From Lachnospiraceae bacterium UBA3762 (GTDB lineage: Bacteria; Bacillota; Clostridia; Lachnospirales; Lachnospiraceae): 61,991 nucleotides of DNA. The stretch covers positions 1 through 61,991 of the forward strand of contig DFGA01000069.1 in assembly GCA_002371615.1 (NCBI GenBank). The letters run 5' to 3'. Below the pieces are notes generated by a model. That model did not search any database, had not been told where the DNA came from, and was given only the letters and a program-made list of their open reading frames with translations. This document shows, piece by piece, positions 37,102 through 45,503 of this stretch; position 1 is the stretch's first letter, and every line of letters begins with the position of its first letter. A program made the translations under genes and the position numbers.

Positions 37102-39471
37102 TTACAGTTCCCTCATTTGATAATCCTTGTCCTCGTCAATAAGTCCAACCATAATCTGCGCAAACCTCGGGTCAAACTGTGTACCCGAACAGTTTATGAG
37201 TTCTTCCCTGACCTTGTTCTGCGGAAGTGTATCTCTGTAGCTTCTCTTACTCGTCATTGCATCATAAGCATCCGCAACAGCAATTATCCTTGCAACTTCC
37301 GGAATATCTTCTCCCACAAGCCCATCCGGATATCCCTTTCCGTCAAACCTTTCATGATGCCATCTGGCTCCGCTTGAGAGATTGGGCATTTCTTTTATCG
37401 TCTCAAGTATCTGTTTTCCGATGACAGGATGTTTCTTGATCACATCGTATTCTTCGTCCGTAAGGCGGTCTTTTTTGTTGATTATCGCATCGGGCACACC
37501 TATCTTACCCACATCATGAAGGAGCCCTATCATGTATATTTCATTCTGTCCCTTCTCATCATATCCGCATCTGGCCGCTATCTCTTTTGAGTACTCCGCT
37601 ACACGACTGGAGTGACCGTTTGTGTAACGGTCCTTGGCATCTATAGCAAATGCAAGAGCTTTAATAATGTGCATACCGAGTTGCTCATTCTCCTCGGTTT
37701 TCTTCTCAACCTCCTGCTCCATATGATCTTTAAGTAGTGTAAGAGACAACAGGTTGTTTATTCGAAGGAACAGTTTTTCCTGCGAAATGGGAAGTTTGAT
37801 AAAATCAACGGCTCCAAGTTCGAGGCACCTCTCTTCAATAACAAGATCATCAGATGCTATGAAAACTACGGGAATCTTGCGAAGCGCTCCTCCCTGTCTT
37901 CTGATCCTTATTACCGTATCAATTCCGTTCATTCCTGCCATATCGGCCTTTATCATTATCAGATTCGGTCTGTTATCACCAAGGTGTTCAAGAAGTTCCT
38001 CTCCCGAATTGCATCCCTTTACGTCAAGGCCCTTTGCAATAAGAGCATTGCGCATAAAATCAAGATCCGCGGGATCATCGCAGGCGATAACGATATGATT
38101 TTCATCCTCACTGTTTCCGATGAGTGATGTATGCATTTCCGAATCGGTGCTTCCGGTTTCAACCGATAGTTCTACAAGACCACTGTATTTATTCTTCTTC
38201 CACGATTCCATAACACGTTCGGTAACGCGACCTACATTATAATCACTTATCTCCGGGAGTAGCAGGAAGAAATGGTTGTACCCTATCTGCATCATGATAT
38301 CGCTGTTTCTTAATGACTCCTGCAACAGTGAACGCAAACTCATCATGATCTTTTCTTTTTCCGGTTCAGACACATCCTTGGGAATGAATTTGGCCGTAAA
38401 GAGCATTTTATATGCGGTGCCCCGGTATCTGTCCATATACCTTATCATGTAGCGGTATACGTTTCCGAAAGCTTCCTTACCCATCCACATAGCATTTTGC
38501 GGAATGTTTCTCTCCTCGAGTATAGTGGTCATCATAGACAGATTGATGTCACTGGGCAAATCATTCTCGTAGTCGTTGCCCTTGTAGAGCGAATAGCCAT
38601 GTTTACCGTTATTCTTGATCGAATAAAGGGCTCTGTCACACAATCTGAAAAGCTCGTTAAAATCTGTCCCCTGCTCCGGAACGGATATAGCACCTATCGA
38701 GGCTCCGAGCGGTATACTCATATCGGGTCCCATAATATCTCTTGCTTCATTAACAAGAGTCATATTGACGGCATCCGAGAACTTACTTATATCTTTCTCG
38801 TCTTTCATGCCATCGGCAAATACAAGGAATTCATCTCCTCCGATCCTTCCAAAAACCGAATGGAAAGGCATATTGTTCTTCACTATTCCGGCGAAGGTTG
38901 CAAGGACACGATCTCCTATCTCATGCCCGTAAATATCGTTAACAAGCTTAAAGGAATCCAGATCGATGATCATCAGTGTTCCGTGATGATCACTGCACAG
39001 TTGCGATATACGTTCGTTTGCATTGTATTTGTTATAGAACCCGGTGAGTTTGTCAATCGTTGCCTCTTCTTCGAACTTGAGCATTTTACCTCGGGTATTC
39101 AGTATTTTACTGACACGTCTTACCAGAACATCCGGATCAAACGGTTTCCTGACATAGTCCGAAACTCCTATCTCGAATCCCTTGCTTTCATTGGCATTAT
39201 CCTCATCAGCCGTCAAAAAAACTATGGGAGTTTCAGGAATTCCAAGTTCCTTCTCAAGTTTGCGGTACCGGTCATAAGTCTCAAACCCGTCCATTTGGGG
39301 CATATTAATATCAAGAAGAATAAGGTCGGGTGCACCTTTATCCTTCACATATTCAAGCAGGCTGCTGCCCGAACGAAGGGCTGTAGCACGCATATTGTTC
39401 TTGGACAGGATCTGCCCTGCCATTTTCAGATTTGTCACATCATCATCGACAATAATAACCCATGAAGCCAT
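37102..39471 (-). CDS. REC-GGDEF-REC-HD-GYP cyclic-di-GMP regulator
   Basis: 789 residues from ATG 39471, which has GGGAG 7 nt upstream; the frame runs 49 codons further 5' but crosses the hairpin at 39581-39613. REC1 (about 1-120) has Asp in LILLDINMP. GGDEF (about 135-300) has an intact GRIGGDEF, so it can make c-di-GMP. A second GGDEF-like region without the motif follows. REC2 (about 490-605) has Lys where the Asp should be (IMIKADMAG). HD-GYP (about 640-785) has LLHDVGKIGVPD and HHERFDGKGYPDGL, so it should cleave c-di-GMP. Cytosolic. First gene of the signalling operon. Confidence 0.9.
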   Translation of the reverse strand: MASWVIIVDDDVTNLKMAGQILSKNNMRATALRSGSSLLEYVKDKGAPDLILLDINMPQMDGFETYDRYRKLEKELGIPETPIVFLTADEDNANESKGFEIGVSDYVRKPFDPDVLVRRVSKILNTRGKMLKFEEEATIDKLTGFYNKYNANERISQLCSDHHGTLMIIDLDSFKLVNDIYGHEIGDRVLATFAGIVKNNMPFHSVFGRIGGDEFLVFADGMKDEKDISKFSDAVNMTLVNEARDIMGPDMSIPLGASIGAISVPEQGTDFNELFRLCDRALYSIKNNGKHGYSLYKGNDYENDLPSDINLSMMTTILEERNIPQNAMWMGKEAFGNVYRYMIRYMDRYRGTAYKMLFTAKFIPKDVSEPEKEKIMMSLRSLLQESLRNSDIMMQIGYNHFFLLLPEISDYNVGRVTERVMESWKKNKYSGLVELSVETGSTDSEMHTSLIGNSEDENHIVIACDDPADLDFMRNALIAKGLDVKGCNSGEELLEHLGDNRPNLIMIKADMAGMNGIDTVIRIRRQGGALRKIPVVFIASDDLVIEERCLELGAVDFIKLPISQEKLFLRINNLLSLTLLKDHMEQEVEKKTEENEQLGMHIIKALAFAIDAKDRYTNGHSSRVAEYSKEIAARCGYDEKGQNEIYMIGLLHDVGKIGVPDAIINKKDRLTDEEYDVIKKHPVIGKQILETIKEMPNLSSGARWHHERFDGKGYPDGLVGEDIPEVARIIAVADAYDAMTSKRSYRDTLPQNKVREELINCSGTQFDPRFAQIMVGLIDEDKDYQMREL

Positions 39472-39495
39472 ATACATTCTCCCATTATAATTCGT

Positions 39496-39524
39496 ATGAT
39501 ACTGTATAATAGCTGTGATGACAA
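39496..39524 (-). promoter_or_regulatory. Promoter of the c-di-GMP/phosphorelay operon
   Basis: Minus strand TTGTCA (39519-39524), 17-nt spacer, TATCAT (39496-39501). It lies 25 nt before the chosen start codon of the GGDEF/HD-GYP gene, which supports that start. Confidence 0.5.
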
Positions 39525-39580
39525 TAGTGACAATAGGGGCAGATAGCGATGACGAAGTTCGAAATCTAATGAAAATTGAA

Positions 39581-39613
39581 AACCGTACCAAGGAATAATT
39601 CTTTGGTACGGTT
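39581..39613 (-). terminator. Probable original terminator of the tRNA-Phe/Gly operon
   Basis: A perfect 11-bp inverted repeat (39581-39591 with 39603-39613) around an 11-nt loop, followed on the minus strand by a U-rich stretch. It lies just beyond the displaced tRNA-Gly 3' fragment at 39642. I infer it ended the tRNA transcript before the island entered. Confidence 0.6.
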
Positions 39614-39641
39614 CGCAAATCCCGTAACTACGAGCAAAACA

Positions 39642-39664
39642 AAGAGCAGGTGATGGGAATCGAA
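39642..39664 (+). repeat. attL: displaced 3' end of tRNA-Gly
   Basis: 23 bp identical to 51613-51635, including GCAGGTGATGGGAATCGAA, which is the T-arm/acceptor end of tRNA-Gly read on the plus strand. No tRNA is complete here. Confidence 0.85.
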
Positions 39665-39740
39665 GTCACTGTCTTTCCCGAAACCCTAGTAAAATCAAGG
39701 AGGAAAGCACATCCGCTTTAGTACGGTACTAAAAGCGTAC
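39665..39740 (+). repeat. Left-end repeat copy 1 of the integrated element
   Basis: Begins GTCACTGTCTTTCCCGAAAC and ends in TAGTACGGTACTAAAAGCGT, a partly palindromic stretch like integrase arm-binding sites. About 75 bp are shared with copy 2 (43251-43330) and, less well, copy 3 (43981-44040). Positions 39741-39920 hold nothing else I can recognise. Confidence 0.7.
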
Positions 39741-39927
39741 TTACATTTTTACTCATATTTTATTCTCTTATTATCGAAGCCTATCATTTGTCACTTATGA
39801 ATTCATAATAATCTAATCATCTAACGCCCGATAATACTACTGTAAAGATCCAAACCGACCTTTTGAAGCACCACTTTATAGTTTAGCTAAATGCTCCAAC
39901 AGTGTTTCTGAATAAATCTATAGAACC

Positions 39928-39966
39928 AAAAAGCATAGTTCTTCTTCATGAACAACTGTGCTTTTA
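39928..39966 (-). terminator. Terminator after the HD-domain gene
   Basis: Minus-strand hairpin AAGCACAGTTGTTC / GAAGAACTATGCTT with two mismatches, followed by a U-run. It lies 61 nt past the stop of the HD-domain gene. Confidence 0.6.
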
Positions 39967-40026
39967 TAGGGTAAATCAAATATTTTAGGAAGTTCAACAG
40001 TGATGCAACGTCAACAGAATGTTATA

Positions 40027-41769
40027 TCAAAAATACTGATAATTGTTTTTTAATTTATTTCTAAGTGCAACCACTTCTTCTTCATTTTTTAGATTGTTGA
40101 ACATTTTGTCAGAATTTAATCTTATTCCATGTCTCTCAAAGACTACAGAACTAGCAACTCCGACAATCGAGCATATATCAGCCCTCGAAAAAACATATGC
40201 ATTCCACTTATGATATGAAAACGCATCTGCCCAATCAGACAATCTAACAATTTCAGAAAGCCTTACAAATTCACCCCTATTATCAACAACAAAGGCATTA
40301 GACAGATCTTTTGCTACACTAGTTTTTGGTATTGAAATATGCACATCATAAATATCTATCGGAATATTTCCTCCATCATCACTCGAGAGCATGTTACTTA
40401 TTTTTTGTGCTTCCTCGCATATTTCCTGTCTTAATTCAATGATTCCGCGTAGTGTATCAGCTATATCAGCTATGTGATATTTTCCAGATTTGCCATCTAG
40501 GGAATCAACAGAATCATAATTTAATGCAAACGCTCGTTTAGGCAACTCTCTCATACGAACACGTCTCACTATATCTGAAAGAGTCTTGTTTGATTTCGAA
40601 TTAATTTTCTTTGTTGATATTTCCTGCAAAAAATCCTCATCTCCGGAATCAGAATATATTTGAAAAATATCATCATCACAAAAATACAAGAAATCACACG
40701 GATGCTCAAGCTTTTCATTTTTTGCAAGACCCTCTGCAACATCTTGTATAAGCGCATCCGTTGCCAACACTTTTTGATGCTGATAAATATAACTATTAAG
40801 CATCAGCTGGCTGAACACCATTTCCTCTACAGCTGAAACTCCTGTAACAGGAATTGTTAAATGCTTTCCTATAACAGTCTTTCCATTATCAGATACTTCA
40901 GTCTTTTCAACAATTCGAATCTTATATAAAAATCTTTCAATGTCATATGTAAGAGCCAAACCCGCCGTATAACTATCCCTGCGAAGATAATCCAATTTAT
41001 CCGCATCAAATTGCCCATTAATCATTTGCGTAAGATAATACTTTTTATATTGAGTATCATTTCCGCGCTTGACCTTTTCCGCATCAGGAAAGGCTCCTAT
41101 TATCATTCTTCCTATATTAGATAACAAACTATCATTTTTATGTGGATAGTCTACCTTATTATTAAAAAACGACCTGAAGCTAGGGGTATCAATTATGATA
41201 TATGCAAATATCTCGTGCTCCTTTGCAGAACTAAACGCATGAAATGATCTCTTCAGCTCAACAAAAGGTTTCATTTTGCCATATATAGATTCAGATAAGT
41301 GAGAGAAAAAACTATGACCAACATCATGTAATAATGCGGCGAGCCGCAAAGTATACATATCCCCATCACTTATCGGTTTATTTGCATCTTCCGAATGTGC
41401 ATCGCAATCCCGACCTAAATTATTAATATTGTTGGCCATTCTAGTAACGACTGCCATCACTCCAAGAGAATGCTCAAAACGAGTATGATGCGCCGACGGA
41501 TAAGTTAGAACCGCCAAGCCAACCTGATTAATTCTACGCAATCTCTGTATAAGTGGGGAATCCATTATCTGTTGTTCCCACGGATATACAACCATAGTTC
41601 CCCATACTGGATCATGAATTACTTTATCAGAAATACCAGTCGAGGGCGTATACTCACCTAACAACTTGTTCACAAATTCATCGGCTCGTTTTACGAAATC
41701 TGCATATAGCTCATTCTCTTTATCGTGTTTATCTCCCTCGCTAGGGAATTGCTTTTTAATCCCCGACAT
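40027..41769 (-). CDS. HD-domain dNTP triphosphohydrolase-like protein
   Basis: 580 residues. The HD metal-site residues are all visible: H in HHTRFEHSLGV near 93, the HD pair in LLHDVGHSFFSH near 147, and a distal D in KLDYLRRDSY near 265. The spacing matches the SAMHD1/dGTPase-like superfamily, whose members cut dNTPs to nucleoside and triphosphate. It abuts an upstream 141-residue gene and lies on a mobile island. I infer nucleotide depletion in phage defence as the likely role, but other HD phosphohydrolase substrates are possible. AT-rich. Confidence 0.8.
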   Translation of the reverse strand: MSGIKKQFPSEGDKHDKENELYADFVKRADEFVNKLLGEYTPSTGISDKVIHDPVWGTMVVYPWEQQIMDSPLIQRLRRINQVGLAVLTYPSAHHTRFEHSLGVMAVVTRMANNINNLGRDCDAHSEDANKPISDGDMYTLRLAALLHDVGHSFFSHLSESIYGKMKPFVELKRSFHAFSSAKEHEIFAYIIIDTPSFRSFFNNKVDYPHKNDSLLSNIGRMIIGAFPDAEKVKRGNDTQYKKYYLTQMINGQFDADKLDYLRRDSYTAGLALTYDIERFLYKIRIVEKTEVSDNGKTVIGKHLTIPVTGVSAVEEMVFSQLMLNSYIYQHQKVLATDALIQDVAEGLAKNEKLEHPCDFLYFCDDDIFQIYSDSGDEDFLQEISTKKINSKSNKTLSDIVRRVRMRELPKRAFALNYDSVDSLDGKSGKYHIADIADTLRGIIELRQEICEEAQKISNMLSSDDGGNIPIDIYDVHISIPKTSVAKDLSNAFVVDNRGEFVRLSEIVRLSDWADAFSYHKWNAYVFSRADICSIVGVASSVVFERHGIRLNSDKMFNNLKNEEEVVALRNKLKNNYQYF

Positions 41770-42195
41770 TTACAGCTCCATTTTTTTTTGAAATACTATG
41801 AATTGATCTGCTATTTCTAACATAAGGTCCCATTCTTCTTTCTTTAGAGATAACTTAATTTCATTTACAATTTCTTCCGTATAATCAATAAGTATTTTTC
41901 CAAAAGATGGATTTCTTTTGCCAAGCAAACCAACATTTTGCAATGTTAATATTTCATCTTCTATCTCGCTCGAATACATAAAAACACCATTTGAACGAAA
42001 AGTTATATCTTCCAAAAGCATCTCATATCGACTATCATTCTTCATCTCATACAAAAAATCCGTAATATCTCGGGATACTTGCGAACAATTTCTATTAAAT
42101 AAAGCCGCAAAAAAAGCTTTTAAGAACACATATGATGTCATCTGTGGAAACTCAAAGAAACCCAAATATTTTTGTGTGTCCTCATACAGAACCAT
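41770..42195 (-). CDS. Small partner protein of the HD-domain enzyme, unknown function
   Basis: About 141 residues from the ATG at 42195, with AAGGAGG 5-6 nt upstream (ATG at 42198 and TTG at 42216 also in frame). No recognised domain. It is acidic and helical, with an aromatic N-terminal half (YLGFFEFPQMTSYVFLKAFF, about 8-27) and a C-terminal helix. The stop directly abuts the HD-domain start, so the two are coupled. It may regulate or sense for the enzyme, by inference only. Confidence 0.6.
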   Translation of the reverse strand: MVLYEDTQKYLGFFEFPQMTSYVFLKAFFAALFNRNCSQVSRDITDFLYEMKNDSRYEMLLEDITFRSNGVFMYSSEIEDEILTLQNVGLLGKRNPSFGKILIDYTEEIVNEIKLSLKKEEWDLMLEIADQFIVFQKKMEL

Positions 42196-42329
42196 CATAC
42201 CCTCCTTATGACTCAAAATTCATTAACAAACCTACGATAATTCTATCATATTTTGTCAAGTATACCTTAAAAACGTCAGAAATAATACTTTTTTAAAGAA
42301 TTCACCACGTTATTCAGTATATTTTTTTC

Positions 42330-43095
42330 CTAGTCACAGCTTCGGAAGCATACTTTTATAAACCGTAGAATACTTCTCAACCATTGTCGTGAAAACTGGA
42401 TTTCGGCAGAATTCATTTTAGAAAAATTCATCCTCAGTTGTTTTCTGAGTGCGGAAAGGATCGCATTCATTGAATCGGTGGAGAAAGCATATTCTTTCAC
42501 TACATCGATCACTTCCGTCAGAAAACTATTCTCTTCCCCGGTTTTCTCGTCTTTCTGTGGTTTTCTTTTATATCCTTAGCAATTGGTGCGATATCCTCAC
42601 CGATCAGCCTGCTAAATTATTCATTCTCATCGTTCTCACTCGCTTTCAGAGTTCGTACATAGTACTCTGAATCTCGGATCTCTCCCTGCAATTGGATCCT
42701 GTTGAGCATCATCGATACATAACTATTCAAATTCCATATCCTCATCTCTGCAAGGCTGTCAATATAGATCTCTATATCGCTCATAAAGTTCCAGAAATTA
42801 GGATGTTAATAATCTCGCAGAGAAGCCTATTATTGATTTTTCCGCTCTTAAAGATATTTACGATATCATCATCCAATTTGAGGTCAGCCCGCCCCATATT
42901 ACCTCCTTCATCATTTTCCGTCAAACCTGGGAGATAATCCGTCGATACACCATAAAACCTTGCAAGCGTAATGATCGAAGTGTAGAAAATACCCTTGTAA
43001 TCATTGCTCTTATAACTGTCAAGAGCTAACTTGGATAACCCTGTCTGTGCGGAGAGTTCTTCAAGACTAAGTCCATTCTCAACTCTAGGATCAAT
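42330..43095 (-). pseudogene. Decayed XRE-family regulator
   Basis: Minus-strand translation in shifting frames gives LSLEELSAQTGLSKLALDSY and LARFYGVSTDYLPGLTEND (an XRE helix-turn-helix), then FMSDIEIYIDSLAEM and an ENE-stop-FSRLIGEDIAPI segment, ending CFRSCD. At least one 1-nt frameshift (near 42805), one in-frame TAA replacing a Tyr codon (near 42630) and a further frameshift (near 42565) break it. Proteins of this type sit on Lachnospiraceae integrative elements. The gap 42196-42329 shows nothing clear. Confidence 0.7.
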
Positions 43096-43230
43096 TGATG
43101 AAGATGTTCTTGAAAAAGCTTGTGGGTTTGTCTCGCTGAACTAGCAAATTATAGCCCCTAAACCAATGCGAACCAAACACGAAGCAAACATAAGCTCCGC
43201 AAACCCTTGAGTTTACGGGGAAAATCAAAA

Positions 43231-43330
43231 AGCAGATGATGGAAATCGAAATCACTTCCTTTCCCGAAACCCTAGTAAAATCAAGGAGGAAAGTACATCC
43301 GCTTTAGTACGATACTAAATTCGTACTACA
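43231..43330 (+). repeat. Degenerate att core plus left-end repeat copy 2
   Basis: AGCAGATGATGGAAATCGAA (43231-43250) differs from the tRNA-Gly core by a few bases. It is followed by the same 75-bp left-end sequence as at 39665, with a nearly identical TAGTACGATACTAAATTCGT end. It separates the HD/XRE module from the toxin-antitoxin module. Confidence 0.75.
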
Positions 43331-43341
43331 ACTGAATCACA

Positions 43342-43659
43342 TTATCGAAGTTTACTTTCATAATCTTCCGATCCATGAAACATATTTGTAATTTCAACTC
43401 TATTGCCCTTAACTCTGTATAAGAGAAAATAATCATGATTCATAAAATTAATCCGTTTTAATCCACGATCCTTTAGCTTCTCACTGTCAGGCTCCGCCAA
43501 AGAACCTGCAAGATTTTTCAAAGAATCTTTTGTCTTTATAAAATCGTCCGCTACATTTTTTGCAGCCTGTGGATTCTTAAGTTTATTATTGATATATGAC
43601 AAGTATTTCCTCAAATCCGCTTTTGCATCAGGTGTAACTTTGATACTGTACATTTTCAT
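43342..43659 (-). CDS. RelE/ParE-type toxin
   Basis: 105 residues. The start YSIKVTPDAKADLRKYLSYI and the end RINFMNHDYFLLYRVKGNRVEITNMFHGSEDYE (in part) fit the RelE/ParE fold, including the conserved Tyr/Arg strand. Members cut mRNA at the ribosome or poison gyrase; which one is not clear from sequence. The gene overlaps the antitoxin by 4 nt (ATGA). The pair lies between two left-end repeats as its own module. Confidence 0.8.
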   Translation of the reverse strand: MKMYSIKVTPDAKADLRKYLSYINNKLKNPQAAKNVADDFIKTKDSLKNLAGSLAEPDSEKLKDRGLKRINFMNHDYFLLYRVKGNRVEITNMFHGSEDYESKLR

Positions 43660-43916
43660 AACCCAAGTTCCGCCATTATCTCCTCAATCGCCTCATCTGC
43701 ATCCTGTAGATCTCCAGCATCTGCCTGTGCAAGAGAGTGATCAATTTGTTCAAACAGTTCTGCTTCTGACTTAGGACTAAAAGGGTTATCTCTATCACTT
43801 TTTAATAAGTTAACTGAAAAGTCCAGTACTTTCTTCTGGCTTTCTTCCGAAAGAACCTTAAGAACAGATATTGTCGTCTCATAAACCGGCTTTGCATCCA
43901 TTTGTATTGTATTCAT
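43656..43916 (-). CDS. Antitoxin of the RelE/ParE pair
   Basis: 86 residues, acidic. It comes first in the pair, with GGAG before the ATG. Residues 15-40 (TISVLKVLSEESQKKVLDFS) look like a dimerising helical region, and the tail (ADAGDLQDADEAIEEIMAEL) is a typical acidic toxin-binding helix. It should repress its own promoter and neutralise the toxin. Confidence 0.75.
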   Translation of the reverse strand: MNTIQMDAKPVYETTISVLKVLSEESQKKVLDFSVNLLKSDRDNPFSPKSEAELFEQIDHSLAQADAGDLQDADEAIEEIMAELGL

Positions 43917-43970
43917 ATCTTATCTCCGAAAGTTGCTTATCAACAGTCCTCTCTTATTATATCATACTTA

Positions 43971-44040
43971 GAATCGAAGTCCCTTACTTTCCCGAAACCC
44001 TATTAAAATCAAATATGAGGAAAGCTCATCTCCTGTTTTA
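43971..44040 (+). repeat. Left-end repeat copy 3 (most diverged)
   Basis: GAATCGAAGT then CTTTCCCGAAACCCTATTAA and GAGGAAAGCTCATCTCCTGT align with copies 1 and 2, with small indels. The stop codon of the neighbouring zinc-ribbon gene (44038) lies at its right edge. It marks the left border of the newest element. Confidence 0.65.
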
Positions 44041-45477
44041 TTGCCTGTCATAAATCCCGTTTGTCGCATTGCTACCTGTTTTTTCATAGCAATCGTCATC
44101 AAACTGAACGCTTATACTATTACCGCTTCTCTTTATATCTACAGAATATGTAGCACCCTCAATAGTATTCCATCCTTCGCCAGAAGTATCATAATAGCAC
44201 TCACTAAACTCGACATGAGCTGTCCCGTCATCATTTATTTCATATATTCCATGATCTTTATTTCTTCCTCCTTGCAGATCAACAGTTCCATCACTATGAA
44301 ATGTAAAATGATATTCCTCTGAAAAGGCATAGAGCGGATCTGATACTGGATTTACCCATGTACCCGTTATCCAGTCTGTAGTTATTGCTTCATTGGATAC
44401 TGTCAGGTCTAATTTGCCACCTGAAACAATCTGGGAATATGCCTCATTAAATCCACTTTCAAATAGTTTATTTGCCTCTTCCATTGAAGTTGCGATTCTT
44501 ACTAGTTTATATTCCCATTCACTATCACCATCTGAAATTTCAATAATTGAAGTATAATCATCAGTGCTCTCATAAACACTCGAATACGGGTAACCCTCAT
44601 GTTGACTACCATCAAAATCAGTAAATGCGTCGCATTCAAATTCTATAATGTATCTTCCTTGATCATCTTCTTTGATCTCTTTTATATGAGATACAGAGAT
44701 TGCTTTTGATAAGTACCAGCTTCTTGTAATATTATTATTGCCATCATAATAAACATAATACGGACTTCCATATTCATCAGGCGTGGCCCATACTCCCTTC
44801 ATTTTCTGGTTGAACGAAGTTATATCTTCAGTGCTGCTTTTAGGTTCTTCTAAAGAAGTAACAGAATAGTCCTTAGAAAACGATGCGGGCTTCCTATGAA
44901 ATTTTTCTATATAGTCCTGTTCATTTGTCTTATATGAAAGAGTAATGGTTACTATATCCCCATTAGACAGCGCCTCACCATAGTTACTTACTTGATAGGA
45001 TAGATCATGTATATATTCACTATCATCGATAATTTCTACACTAGCGCTACCGGATCCATCCTCCCCATAAAATGAAACCTTTATCTTATCAAAAGGATCA
45101 AACTCGTCAACTTTATTCTCTACGATTTGTTCTGTTTCCTTTACTTCCACAGATTCCATAGAGTCAGGTACATCGTCTTCTTTTGGTCTAAGCACCACCC
45201 ATAAAACAACTGCAACAATAATCATTGCAAGTATAGAGCACGCTATAATAGCTCCCTTACTATGCCTTTTATCTGTTGTTGCTGTATTTCCACTTGAACC
45301 AGCTAAATCTTTGTCATGAATACTGTTTGATGAGTCAGGTTTTAAAGCGTTATTGTCATAAAGTTCTTCATTATCAGTCAAATTCTCATCGGGCTTAATC
45401 AACAAAGCGCCACATCTTTTACAATATTTGACATCATCATTATACGAAAATTCATAACCACACTTCTTACAGAACAT
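44038..45477 (-). CDS. Zinc-ribbon membrane protein (large external domain)
   Basis: 479 residues. N-terminal zinc ribbon FCKKCG-X12-YCKRCG (residues 2-23), an acidic linker, one membrane segment (about 77-97), then a long external region. Residues about 125-215 (DPFDKIKVSFYGEDGSG to the KDYSVTSLEE segment) match the same region of the next gene upstream. The C-terminal 130 residues (TGTWVNPVSDPLYAFSEEYH onward) look like a beta-rich lipocalin-type domain. Unknown role. GGAG sets the start. Confidence 0.65.
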   Translation of the reverse strand: MFCKKCGYEFSYNDDVKYCKRCGALLIKPDENLTDNEELYDNNALKPDSSNSIHDKDLAGSSGNTATTDKRHSKGAIIACSILAMIIVAVVLWVVLRPKEDDVPDSMESVEVKETEQIVENKVDEFDPFDKIKVSFYGEDGSGSASVEIIDDSEYIHDLSYQVSNYGEALSNGDIVTITLSYKTNEQDYIEKFHRKPASFSKDYSVTSLEEPKSSTEDITSFNQKMKGVWATPDEYGSPYYVYYDGNNNITRSWYLSKAISVSHIKEIKEDDQGRYIIEFECDAFTDFDGSQHEGYPYSSVYESTDDYTSIIEISDGDSEWEYKLVRIATSMEEANKLFESGFNEAYSQIVSGGKLDLTVSNEAITTDWITGTWVNPVSDPLYAFSEEYHFTFHSDGTVDLQGGRNKDHGIYEINDDGTAHVEFSECYYDTSGEGWNTIEGATYSVDIKRSGNSISVQFDDDCYEKTGSNATNGIYDRQ

Positions 45478-45503
45478 TTTCCATCTCCGTTTTGATAATA
45501 GCG

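Noticed and set aside
38497..39465. 322-codon open frame on the plus strand inside the GGDEF/HD-GYP gene
   Set aside because: It is antisense to clear REC and GGDEF domains, has no ribosome site and gives no recognisable protein.
39472..39618. N-terminal extension of the GGDEF/HD-GYP protein
   Set aside because: It would run through the promoter at 39496-39524 and the hairpin at 39581-39613; the ATG at 39471 has a good ribosome site and the receiver fold starts there.
39665..44040. CRISPR array or transposon ends for the three repeats
   Set aside because: The copies are kilobases apart, about 75 bp long, in direct orientation next to tRNA att cores, and no cas or transposase gene is near.
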